Assembly (NCBI RefSeq): GCF_019352895.1
Contig: NZ_JAAAFX010000004.1
Span: 2,492,485 to 2,556,484 of the forward strand
DNA length: 64,000 nt
Direction of reading: 5' to 3'
From: Variovorax boronicumulans
GTDB lineage: Bacteria > Pseudomonadota > Gammaproteobacteria > Burkholderiales > Burkholderiaceae_C
Position numbers and translations under genes: made by a program. Below, piece by piece: positions 18,271 through 25,988 of this stretch; positions within the stretch are counted from its first letter, which is position 1, and each line of letters opens with the position of its first letter. Under the pieces are notes generated by a model. The model did no database searches, was not told the origin of the DNA, and saw only the letters and a list, made by a program, of their open reading frames with translations.

Positions 18271-18358
18271 CCCGAGCTTGCATCGAGGACCGGAGCCGCA
18301 CTCGCGTGCGGTGAGGACCGCAGATGCGAGATCGGGTCGCGCAGCAGATTCCTGCTGC
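18271..18358 (-). promoter_or_regulatory. Structured RNA spacer between metI and metQ
   Basis: In the minus-strand transcript GCAGCAG-GAAT-CTGCTGC (18358-18341) is followed by an outer stem GCATC/GATGC (18327-18323 with 18284-18280) enclosing CCGCAC-GCGA-GTGCGG, a stem capped by a GNRA tetraloop. A CGGTCCTC element occurs on both sides of the inner stem. This resembles an intercistronic mRNA-processing or stabilising structure. Confidence 0.5.
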
Positions 18359-18360
18359 CT

Positions 18361-19023
18361 TTAGCGCTTGTCGAGGCGGCGGGCCATGGTGTTGCCCACG
18401 AATTGCAGGATCTGCACCAGCACCACCAGCAGCACGACGGTGAAGACCATCACGTCGGTCTGGAAGCGGTAGTAGCCGTAGCGGATCGCCAGGTCGCCGA
18501 TGCCGCCGCCGCCCACCACGCCGGCGATGGCCGAGTAGGACAGGAAGCTGACCGACAGCACGGTGAGCGCCAGCACCAGGCCCGAACGGGCCTCGACCAC
18601 CAGCACGCGCCAGACGATCTGCAGTTCCGAGGCGCCCATCGCATGGGCGGCCTCGATCACGCCGCGCGGCACCTCGCGCAGGCACTGATCGACCAGGCGC
18701 GCGAAGTACGGGATGGCCGCCACCGACAGCGGCACCGCGGCCGCGAGCGGGCCGATGGAGGTGCCCGCGATGATCCGCGTGAAGGGCACCAGCGCGACCA
18801 GCAGGATGATGAAGGGGAAGGAACGCACGGTGTTCACGATCCAGTTCAGGATCAGGAAGGCCGGCTTGTTGTCCAGCGACTGGCCCGGGCCCAGCAGGAA
18901 CAGCAGGATGCCCAGCGGGCCGCCGATCAGCACCGCGGCGGTCAGGCCGATGCCCAGCATCAGGAAGGTCTGGCCCGCGGCGAGCCAGAGCTCGGGCAGG
19001 ATGGCGGCAATGTTCTCAGGCAT
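18361..19023 (-). CDS. metI: Methionine-type ABC transporter permease
   Basis: 220 residues, about five membrane helices, with the BPD-transport EAA loop GVIEAAHAMGASELQIVWRV. This is typical MetI (about 217 residues). Its ATG lies inside the 3' end of metN, an 8-bp overlap, with GAGGA upstream. It forms the importer with MetN and MetQ. Confidence 0.92.
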   Translation of the reverse strand: MPENIAAILPELWLAAGQTFLMLGIGLTAAVLIGGPLGILLFLLGPGQSLDNKPAFLILNWIVNTVRSFPFIILLVALVPFTRIIAGTSIGPLAAAVPLSVAAIPYFARLVDQCLREVPRGVIEAAHAMGASELQIVWRVLVVEARSGLVLALTVLSVSFLSYSAIAGVVGGGGIGDLAIRYGYYRFQTDVMVFTVVLLVVLVQILQFVGNTMARRLDKR

Positions 19024-19891
19024 GGGCGAGTCCTCGGGGCGCGGCGGCAGCCGACAGGGGGGTGTTGGCGGCTTCGCGCGCATCGCGTTCGCGACGGCGC
19101 ACCAGGGCATCGATCTCGCGGCCCAGCGCGGTCAGGCGCTCGGCCTGCGGCGCCTCGTCAACCGCGAACTGCTCGATCAGCTGGCCCTTCTCGAGGATGG
19201 CGACGCGGCGGCACAGCACCTCGACCACCGAGAGTTCGTGCGTGACGATCACGATGGTCACGCCGATCTTGGCGTTGATGTCGCGCAGCGTCTCGAGCAG
19301 CGAGCGCGTGGTCTCGCTGTCGAGCGCCGAGGTGGGCTCGTCGCACAGCAGCACCTGCGGGCGCGGTGCCAGCGCGCGGGCGATGGCCACGCGCTGCTTC
19401 TGGCCGCCGGACAGCTGGGCGGGGTAGGTGTCGATCTTCTCGGACAGGCCGACCAGCGCGAGGCATTCGCGCACGCGGGCGTCGATCTCGGCACGCGAGT
19501 GGCGGCCGTGGATCTTGAGCGGGAAGGCGACGTTGTCGAACACGCTGGCGTTCTGCAGCAGGTTGAACTGCTGGAAGATCATGCCGAGGTTCTGGCGCGT
19601 GTCGCGCAGCTCGCGGCGCGAGAGCGTCGTGAGGTCGCGGCCACCGACGAGCACCTGGCCGGCATCGGGCCGCTCGAGCAGGTTGATGAGCCGCAGCAGC
19701 GTGGACTTGCCGGCGCCGCTCTTGCCGATCAGGCCGAAGATCTCGCCCTCGGGAATGTCGAGCGTGAGCGCACGCACGGCATCGAACACCTCGCCGCTGG
19801 GCAGGGCGAAGGATTTCTGCACCCCCTGGAGACGGATCACCGGAGGTTTCAGGGGCGGCGCCTGTGCCGCATCGGTCGAAGAAAGGGTCAT
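19016..19891 (-). CDS. metN: Methionine-type ABC transporter ATPase lacking the NIL domain
   Basis: 291 residues from the ATG of MTLSSTD; a longer in-frame reading starts 24 codons earlier without support. Walker A GKSGAGKST, Q-loop MIFQQFNLL, signature LSGGQKQRVAIARAL, Walker B VLLCDEPTSALD, H-loop IVTHELSVVE. E. coli MetN (343 residues) has a C-terminal NIL/ACT domain that senses methionine. Here the chain ends about 50 residues after the ATPase with a charged, Ala-rich tail and no such domain. It is the first gene of the operon, with the shared 27-bp element 80 bp upstream. Confidence 0.9.
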   Translation of the reverse strand: MTLSSTDAAQAPPLKPPVIRLQGVQKSFALPSGEVFDAVRALTLDIPEGEIFGLIGKSGAGKSTLLRLINLLERPDAGQVLVGGRDLTTLSRRELRDTRQNLGMIFQQFNLLQNASVFDNVAFPLKIHGRHSRAEIDARVRECLALVGLSEKIDTYPAQLSGGQKQRVAIARALAPRPQVLLCDEPTSALDSETTRSLLETLRDINAKIGVTIVIVTHELSVVEVLCRRVAILEKGQLIEQFAVDEAPQAERLTALGREIDALVRRRERDAREAANTPLSAAAAPRGLAHA

Positions 19892-19970
19892 CGCGACGGA
19901 ATCGCCGGGGGCCACGCGGCCATCGGACAGAAGAAAAGGACGCGAGTATGGCAAATGAACCACACCGGAT

Positions 19971-19997
19971 GGAACGACTGAATCGCGATCTGCTTAT
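19971..19997 (-). promoter_or_regulatory. Shared sulfur-gene promoter element, copy 2
   Basis: GGAACGACTGAATCG, five variable bases, TGCTTAT: 22 of 27 bases identical in position to the copy at 16721-16747 and the same 80 bp from the start codon of metN. It overlaps the last codon of the DTW-domain gene. A CATACT -10-like box follows. Confidence 0.65.
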
Positions 19998-20773
19998 TCG
20001 GATTCCGTATAAGGCGGTCCAGGCACGGCCGGAATGCGCGTTTCGCCCCCGGCACGAAGCGCTTGCAGGCGCTGGTGCGCAGGGCTGTCCCAGACCACCG
20101 GCTGCTGGTTCTTGGCCAGCAGGTAGTGCTCGGTGAACAGCGGCAGGTAGGCGTCCAGCGTCCGCGCGACGGCGTGTTCGCCGGCCAGGTCCATGCACAG
20201 CGCGGCCACCTCGCTGGTGCAGAGGTGATCGTCGCGGCCGGAGCGGCGCAGCCGGTACTGCGTGGCCTGGTCGGGTTGCAGGCTCAGCACGGGCAATCCG
20301 TTCAGGTACGGGCTGCGGCTGAACATCTTGCGCGCCTCGGACCAGGTGCCGTCGAGCAGGATGAACAGCGGGCGCTTGCCGGCCGCGGCCAGCGCGGGGT
20401 CCACCTGGTGCACCACGCGCTCGGGTTCGGCGTACTGGCCCGGGAACACCACGTAGGGCTGCCACCGCGGATCGGCCATCAGCGCCAGCAGCGCGGGATC
20501 GACCTCGGTGCGGGCCCAGCCGAAGGCGAAGGTGTCGGCCACCACGTCGGCGATCAGCCAGCCGGTGTTGGTGGGCTTGAGCGGCTCGATGTACGACATC
20601 AACAGGCACACGCCGGCGCGCGTGTCCATCGACGGGCGCAGCGCGCAGAGGCAATGGCTGGGCAGCAGCCGGCAGCCGGCGCAGCGCTCGCGCTTGAAGC
20701 CGCCACGGGACAGAAAGGGTTTGGTGCTGCCCGCGAGACGAGTGGCGCGCAGTAGGGAGACGGCGTGGGGCAT
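19994..20773 (-). CDS. DTW-domain tRNA-uridine aminocarboxypropyltransferase
   Basis: 259 residues. The family signature D-x-T-W is present as LDGTWSEARKMF. The N-terminus has a cysteine cluster CAGCRLLPSHCLC expected to hold zinc. Later motifs (SEVAALCMDLAGE, YLPLFTEHYLLAKN) fit the TDD/TapT group that makes acp3U in tRNA from SAM. The ATG has GGAGA nine bases upstream. It lies 38 bp downstream of ridA on the same strand. SAM use is the only link to the adjacent methionine genes. Confidence 0.85.
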   Translation of the reverse strand: MPHAVSLLRATRLAGSTKPFLSRGGFKRERCAGCRLLPSHCLCALRPSMDTRAGVCLLMSYIEPLKPTNTGWLIADVVADTFAFGWARTEVDPALLALMADPRWQPYVVFPGQYAEPERVVHQVDPALAAAGKRPLFILLDGTWSEARKMFSRSPYLNGLPVLSLQPDQATQYRLRRSGRDDHLCTSEVAALCMDLAGEHAVARTLDAYLPLFTEHYLLAKNQQPVVWDSPAHQRLQALRAGGETRIPAVPGPPYTESE

Positions 20774-20811
20774 GCGGGGATTCTCCGTCCCCGTGGAATC
20801 TCCGCGCCGGC

Positions 20812-21219
20812 TCAGTCCGCCCGGGCCGGTTCGGGCAGCTTCGCGATCACCTTGATCTCGAACTGGAAGCCGTAGAGCCAGGTCACGCCCACGCCCGTCA
20901 GCGTGGGGTGCGGCGCCTGGCCCCAGTACTCGGGCACGACCTTCCAGATGGTCTCGAAGTTCGCTTCGGGGTCGACCACGAAGACCGTGACGTCGACCAC
21001 GTCGTCGAAGCTGCAGCCGGCCGCTCCGAGCACCGCGTTCAGGTTGTCGAAGGCGCGCCGCACCTGCGCCTCGAGTTCGGGTTCGGGCGAGCCGTCGGGG
21101 CGGCTGCCGACCTGGCCCGAGACGAACAGGAAGCCGTTGGAACGGATGGCCGGCGAATAGCGGTTCTTTTCGTAGAGCGCTTGGCGCCCGGGCGGGAAGA
21201 CGACGTCGCGTGAAGTCAT
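20812..21219 (-). CDS. RidA/YjgF-family protein without the conserved arginine
   Basis: 135 residues of the Rid fold (VSGQVGSRPDG, QVRRAFDNLNAVLGAAG, VVDVTVFVVD). RidA enamine/imine deaminases need Arg105 before the last strand. Alignment of the final segment (HPTLTGVGVTWLYGFQFEIKVIA) puts Thr106 there, so classical deaminase chemistry is doubtful and the protein belongs to a non-archetypal Rid subgroup. It is divergent from a LysR gene at 21354, with a LysR-type box between. Confidence 0.85.
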   Translation of the reverse strand: MTSRDVVFPPGRQALYEKNRYSPAIRSNGFLFVSGQVGSRPDGSPEPELEAQVRRAFDNLNAVLGAAGCSFDDVVDVTVFVVDPEANFETIWKVVPEYWGQAPHPTLTGVGVTWLYGFQFEIKVIAKLPEPARAD

Positions 21220-21310
21220 GGTGAGCCTTGTGTGGAATGCGTGCAGAAGAGCAATGAAGGGACTTTAGGGATCCGGGTCGCACAGATAAACAGGCCAGAT
21301 CGACAATCAC

Positions 21311-21329
21311 TGTTTGCAGAATCCAAACA
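21311..21329. promoter_or_regulatory. LysR-type operator candidate
   Basis: TGTTTG, seven bases, CAAACA: a perfect dyad with the T-N11-A form of LysR boxes, 25 bp before the LysR start codon and facing ridA. Confidence 0.5.
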
Positions 21330-21353
21330 ATCTTCCAAGGCGCGGACACCACG

Positions 21354-22280
21354 ATGGACCGTATTGACGCGATGCAGGCCTTCGCCCGGGTTGTGGAAAC
21401 ACGCAGCTTCACCCAGGCCGCCAAGACCCTTCACCTGAGCAAGACCACCGTGACGCAGCTGGTGCAGCAGCTCGAGGCGCGGTTGCGCGTGAAGCTGCTC
21501 CACCGGACCACGCGCAAGGTCAACGTAACGGCCGACGGCGCGGCCTACTACGAGCGCGTGGTGCGCCTGCTGGCCGACATGGACGACGCCGAGACCAGCC
21601 TGTCCAGCGCCGTGGCCGCACCCCGGGGGCGGCTGCGGGTCGACGTGCCAAGCCCGCTGGCCCGGATGATCCTGGTGCCCGCCCTGGCCGCCTTCCATGC
21701 GCGCTACCCCGACATCCAGATCGACATGGGCGTGAGCGACCGCCCGGTCGACCTGATCGGCGAGAACGTCGACTGCGTGGTGCGCGGCGGCGAGATCACC
21801 GATGTTTCGCTGATCGCGCGCCGCGTGGGCGACCTCCAACTCGGCGTCTACGCGGCACCAGGCTACCTCGAACGCGAGGGCACGCCCGCGCGCCCGCAGG
21901 CGCTGGAAGATACGCACCATCGCATCGTGGGCTTCCGGTGGGCACGCAACGGCAAGACCTTCCCGTACGCCATGCATCGCGCCGGCGAGCGCATCGAAGT
22001 GCAGGGCCGCCACGCGTTCGCATTCGACGATGGCAATGCCTACCTCGAAGCCGGCCTGGCCGGCCTCGGCATCCTCTGGCTGCCGGACTACATGGCCCGA
22101 CCGCAGGTGGCGCGCGGCGAACTGGTGCCGCTGTTCACCGACTGGCAGCTGGATCCCATGCCGCTGTACCTGGCGTTCCCGCCGAGCCGGCACGTGAGCG
22201 CCAAGCTGCGCGTGTTCATCGACTGGATCGTCGAACTGATGGCGCTGCATGCACCGGTCGCGCCGCCTCGCGGCGCCTGA
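21354..22280 (+). CDS. LysR-family transcriptional regulator
   Basis: 308 residues. N-terminal winged HTH (MDRIDAMQAFARVVETRSFTQ, LHLSKTTVTQLVQQLEARLRVKLLHRTTRKV) and a LysR substrate-binding domain (LRVDVPSPLARMILVPALAAFHARYP, DCVVRGG, FDDGNAYLEAGLAGLGILWLPDYM). It is divergently placed from ridA, the usual arrangement for a target gene, and probably autoregulates through the dyad at 21311. The effector is unknown. Confidence 0.9.
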   Translation: MDRIDAMQAFARVVETRSFTQAAKTLHLSKTTVTQLVQQLEARLRVKLLHRTTRKVNVTADGAAYYERVVRLLADMDDAETSLSSAVAAPRGRLRVDVPSPLARMILVPALAAFHARYPDIQIDMGVSDRPVDLIGENVDCVVRGGEITDVSLIARRVGDLQLGVYAAPGYLEREGTPARPQALEDTHHRIVGFRWARNGKTFPYAMHRAGERIEVQGRHAFAFDDGNAYLEAGLAGLGILWLPDYMARPQVARGELVPLFTDWQLDPMPLYLAFPPSRHVSAKLRVFIDWIVELMALHAPVAPPRGA

Positions 22281-22392
22281 TCGAGGCCGGCCGCGCGGGG
22301 CGCGGGCATATAGACATGAGGATTTGTTCGTTCGCGAAAGGGCGCGGCACGGGCACAGTCGCCCCCCTCTTCTCTTCATTCCTTTCGTCGCC

Positions 22393-23220
22393 ATGCTGCT
22401 CTCCGCCCTTCGCCGTCGTGGCGCCCTCGCCGCCCTGTCCGCCACCGTGCTCGCCGCCGCCTTCGCCACGAGTGCGCCGGTGCACGCCCAGGACAAGTCC
22501 CGCATCAAGGTCGGCATCTCGGTCGGCAACGCCGAACAGATCTTCGAGGTGGTGAAGAAGGTCGCCGCGCGCGACGGCCTGACCATCGATGTCGTCGTGT
22601 TCAACGACTACCAGCTGCCCAACGCCGCGCTATCGGCGGGCGACCTGGACGCCAACGCCTTCCAGCACCAGCCCTTCCTCGACAACCAGATCAAGTCGCG
22701 CGGCTTCGACCTGGTGTCGGCCGGCCTGACGGTGACGGCGCCGCTGGGCTTCTACTCGCGCAAGCTCAAGAGCATCGACGCGCTGCCCGACGGTGCCTCG
22801 GTCGGCATCCAGAACGACCCGTCCAACGGCAACCGCTCGCTGCTGCTGCTGCAGGCCGCGGGCCTGATCACGCTCAAGCCCGAGGCCGTGAAGAACAACA
22901 CGGCCACGCCGCTGGACGTGGTGACGAATCCCAAGAAGCTCAAGCTGGTGGCGCTCGACGCCGCACAGCTGCCGCGCTCGCTCGACGACCTGACGATCGC
23001 CTCGATCAACAACGACTACGCCGAGAAGTCGGGCCTGTCCTTCAACAAGGACGCGGTGCTCAAGGAATCGGCCAAGAGCCCCTATGCCAACCTGATCGCG
23101 GTGCGCCGCGCCGACAAGGACGCGCCGTGGGCGAAGAAGCTGGTCGCGGCCTACCAGTCGGCCGAGGTGCGCCAGTTCATCGAGACCAAGTTCAACGGCG
23201 CGTTGATCCCGGCCTTCTGA
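22393..23220 (+). CDS. Orphan MetQ/NlpA-family binding protein
   Basis: 275 residues; signal peptide ends at VHAQ-DKS, no lipobox. Same family as metQ at 17384 (VVFNDYQLPNAALSAGDLDANAFQHQPFL, IQNDPSNGNRSLLLLQAAG, LDAAQLPRSLDDLTIASINNDY). No ATPase or permease gene adjoins it, so it may supply a second ligand to the MetNI importer encoded 3 kb away or to one elsewhere. No clear Shine-Dalgarno precedes the ATG. Confidence 0.87.
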   Translation: MLLSALRRRGALAALSATVLAAAFATSAPVHAQDKSRIKVGISVGNAEQIFEVVKKVAARDGLTIDVVVFNDYQLPNAALSAGDLDANAFQHQPFLDNQIKSRGFDLVSAGLTVTAPLGFYSRKLKSIDALPDGASVGIQNDPSNGNRSLLLLQAAGLITLKPEAVKNNTATPLDVVTNPKKLKLVALDAAQLPRSLDDLTIASINNDYAEKSGLSFNKDAVLKESAKSPYANLIAVRRADKDAPWAKKLVAAYQSAEVRQFIETKFNGALIPAF

Positions 23221-23375
23221 TCCGCCAGCGCCGCAAGCGGCAAGAGGCTCCCTTGGCCTACGCCGCGGCGCCGCCGGTGGCGCCATGCTGTGACTTCGAA
23301 CCGCCGCCGCGCTCTCAGCTGCGGCGCGTGGCCTCGCTGCCGAAGGGCAGCGCCGAACATGGAGCACAGATCCGC

Positions 23376-23735
23376 ATGGAAATCCACATCAACACCGGCA
23401 ACGGCATGGACAACAAGGAAACACTGGAGAGCTGGGCCGACGGCGAGATTCGCCGCACCCTGGGCCGCTTCTCGAACGACGTGCGCCGCATCGAGGTCCA
23501 TCTCTCCGACGAGAACAGCGGCGCCAAGGGCGGCGCGGACGACAAGCGCTGCGTGATCGAGGCCCATGTGACGCATCTGCCGCCGGTGGCCGTGACGCAC
23601 CAGGCATCGAGCATGGACGAGGCTTTCAGGGGCGCCGAAGCCAAGGCCCGGCGTGCCCTGGACACCGTGGTCGGCAAGCTCAACGAGCGGCGCGACCACA
23701 CGTCGATCCGCACGCAGCAGCCCGACGGTCTGTAG
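23376..23735 (+). CDS. HPF/RaiA-family ribosome-associated protein
   Basis: 119 residues with the sigma-54 modulation/S30EA layout: strand MEIHINTGNGM, RIEVHLSDENS, CVIEAHVTHLPPVAVTHQASSMDEAFRGAEAKARRALDTVVGKL. Family members bind the 30S subunit in stationary phase or stress. The short length corresponds to the HPF/YfiA type rather than long HPF. It stands alone between metQ2 and a convergent glycosyltransferase. The ATG was chosen with an upstream GGAG about 12 bases away. Confidence 0.8.
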   Translation: MEIHINTGNGMDNKETLESWADGEIRRTLGRFSNDVRRIEVHLSDENSGAKGGADDKRCVIEAHVTHLPPVAVTHQASSMDEAFRGAEAKARRALDTVVGKLNERRDHTSIRTQQPDGL

Positions 23736-23750
23736 CGCGTCTTCTGCCCG

Positions 23751-24737
23751 TCAGCCGCGCCAGGGCAGCGACCGCGCAGTGTCCTGGATGGCTGGCGGCA
23801 CGGCATTGAGCAGTTCCCCGGCCACCACGCGCTCGTAGCAGCGCAGGTAGCCGCGCGCCATGGCATCCGAGCTGAAGTGCTGCACCACGTGCGCATGGCA
23901 GGCGCGGGCGTCGAAGCGGCGCGATTGCAGCGCCTCGGCCAGCGTGGGCGCATCGGCCGCGAGCACGCCGCAGTCCTGCGGCACCAGTTCCGGCAGCGAG
24001 CCGTAGGGCGTGGAGAACACCGGGCAGCCGAAGTAGAGGCTCTCGATCACCGCGAGGCCGAAGGGCTCGTGCCAGCGCACCGGGAACACCATGCCGCGCG
24101 AACCGTTGAGCAGTTCGCATTTCTGCTGGCCGCCCACCATGCCGTGAAAGTGCACGCGGCGCGAGAAGGTCATGCGGATGCCGCGCCGGAAGTTGAAGCG
24201 CTCGCCGCCCAGCACCTCGAGCTCGACGCCGGCCAGCCGCGCCACGCGGATCGCGCCTTTGAGGTTCTTGACGCCCCAGGCGCCCTTGCCCAGGAAGTGC
24301 GCATAGCGGCGCGGCCGATCGAAGTCGACCGGCCCGTAGGCGGACCAATCGAGCCCGTTGTAGACGAACTCCGTGGAACCATAGCGCGCCGCATGGTTGC
24401 GCGTCAGGAAGACCGTGTTGCGCGGCAGCGCGCGCGGTCGGTGGCTGTTGCCGTGCTCGGTGAACAGGAAGGGCTTGCCCAGCGCATCGTCGGAAGCCAG
24501 GCGCGGGTCGAACTGGAAATGCACCAGGTCGACATCGTCGGGCACCTGTTCGTGCCAGGGCCGCTCGGGACGGATCGGCAGCAGCCGCGCGAAGTCGCAG
24601 CGCGAACCCTCGGGGACCAGGTAGGTGACCTGATGGCCCATCTCGACCAGCTTGCGCCCCAGGTCCCAGATCACGCGCTCCGTACCGCCATAGGCAAACA
24701 CCGGGATCGGGGAGTTGTTGGCGATCATCACATGCAT
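23751..24737 (-). CDS. GT4-type glycosyltransferase
   Basis: 328 residues of the GT-B fold. N-terminal lobe MIANNSPIPVFAYGGTERVIWDLGRKLVEMGHQVTYLVP is typical donor-site-proximal sequence. The C-terminal lobe has HEPFGLAVIESLYFGCPVF, the E-x7-E motif that binds the sugar nucleotide. The ATG of MHVMIAN is set by GGAGG six bases upstream; longer readings lack support. No polysaccharide neighbours are present, so acceptor and product are unknown. Confidence 0.87.
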   Translation of the reverse strand: MHVMIANNSPIPVFAYGGTERVIWDLGRKLVEMGHQVTYLVPEGSRCDFARLLPIRPERPWHEQVPDDVDLVHFQFDPRLASDDALGKPFLFTEHGNSHRPRALPRNTVFLTRNHAARYGSTEFVYNGLDWSAYGPVDFDRPRRYAHFLGKGAWGVKNLKGAIRVARLAGVELEVLGGERFNFRRGIRMTFSRRVHFHGMVGGQQKCELLNGSRGMVFPVRWHEPFGLAVIESLYFGCPVFSTPYGSLPELVPQDCGVLAADAPTLAEALQSRRFDARACHAHVVQHFSSDAMARGYLRCYERVVAGELLNAVPPAIQDTARSLPWRG

Positions 24738-24974
24738 GACGACCTCCGTGACGGCCACGCCGCATCGGGGATCCACGCCATGACAGGGTCTGCATGGGGA
24801 TCGTGAAAAGACCAGGTCATGAGAGTCGCTTTCCTCTGGCGCTCCGTCGAAGCGGGAGCTGTCAGGGCGTGATTCTGAATGCAAATCGAATGGGACAAAC
24901 GAAACATCTTTGATCGGACGCAAGCGCTCCGCACCCTTCGGTCGCAGCGACCGTGACACAAGACACAATAGGTC

Positions 24975-25988
24975 ATGGATTCATTGATCGTTCAGCTCTC
25001 CGAATCGGTTTCGTCGGCCCAGACGCTGGAAGAACTGGCGCGCCCCATGCTCGAGATGCTCGAAGCCGTCACAGGCTGCGAATCGACCTACCTGACCGCC
25101 ATCGACCTGCAGGCCGGGGTGCAGCAGATCGTGATCGCGCGCAACACCAAGCAGCTCCAGATTCCCGAGGGCCTGTCGGTGCCCTGGGAGGACACGCTGT
25201 GCAAGCGCACGCTCGACGAGGGACGGCCCTACACCGACGACGTGGCCGGATGCTGGGGCGACTCGGATGCGGCCCGCCAGCTGGGCATTCGCACCTATGT
25301 CAGCACCCCGGTGCGGGCCGACGGCGATCTCTACGGCACGCTGTGCGCCGCGAGCTCGGCCCGGTTGCCGCTGCCGCCCAACGCGCAGCATGTGCTGCAG
25401 CTGTTCTCGCGCCTGATCGGCCAGCACATGGAGCGCGAGCGGCTGCTCACGCAGCTGCGGATCGCCAACGCGCAGCTGGTGACCAGCACGCTGACCGACA
25501 CGCTGACCGGCCTGCCCAACCGCCGCATGCTGGTCGACGAGCTGGGCCGGTTGCTCGCCCGCGGCGCACGCAACGACACCACCGTGCTGGTCGGCTTCGT
25601 CGACCTCGACGACTTCAAGGCCATCAACGACAGCTACGGCCACGACTGCGGCGACGACTTCCTGCGCGCCATCGCCAGCCGGCTGAACACGACCCTGCGC
25701 GCGGGCGACACGCTGGCGCGCCTGGGCGGCGACGAGTTCGTGGTGGTCGGCCCGGGCCCGGTGCGCGGCCCCGCAGCGGATGCGGCGGTGCGGGCGCTCG
25801 AAGCGCGCCTGAGCCTGGCCAGCACCGGCGAGATCGCGCTGCGCGAGCGCACCATCTCCTACGGCGGCGCCAGCGTGGGCGTGGTCGCGGTCGACCCCAA
25901 GACCCACAACGTGAACGATGCGCTCAAGCTGGCCGATGCCGCGATGTACCGGGTCAAGCACCGGCGGCGCTCCGCAGCGTCGCGTTAG
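24975..25988 (+). CDS. GAF-GGDEF diguanylate cyclase
   Basis: 337 residues: a GAF sensor (about 15-155) and a GGDEF domain (about 168-330). The active-site motif is an intact GGDEF at 251-255, and the inhibitory I-site RxxD (RAGD, 242-245) lies the canonical five residues before it. It should make cyclic-di-GMP from two GTP with product inhibition. No membrane helix is seen, so it is cytosolic. The 3' end overlaps the convergent Bug-type gene by 4 bp. Confidence 0.92.
   Translation: MDSLIVQLSESVSSAQTLEELARPMLEMLEAVTGCESTYLTAIDLQAGVQQIVIARNTKQLQIPEGLSVPWEDTLCKRTLDEGRPYTDDVAGCWGDSDAARQLGIRTYVSTPVRADGDLYGTLCAASSARLPLPPNAQHVLQLFSRLIGQHMERERLLTQLRIANAQLVTSTLTDTLTGLPNRRMLVDELGRLLARGARNDTTVLVGFVDLDDFKAINDSYGHDCGDDFLRAIASRLNTTLRAGDTLARLGGDEFVVVGPGPVRGPAADAAVRALEARLSLASTGEIALRERTISYGGASVGVVAVDPKTHNVNDALKLADAAMYRVKHRRRSAASR

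Noticed and set aside
24939..24951. GGTCGC-A-GCGACC palindrome before the GGDEF gene
   Set aside because: Short single copy with no recognisable regulator nearby; expected often in GC-rich DNA.
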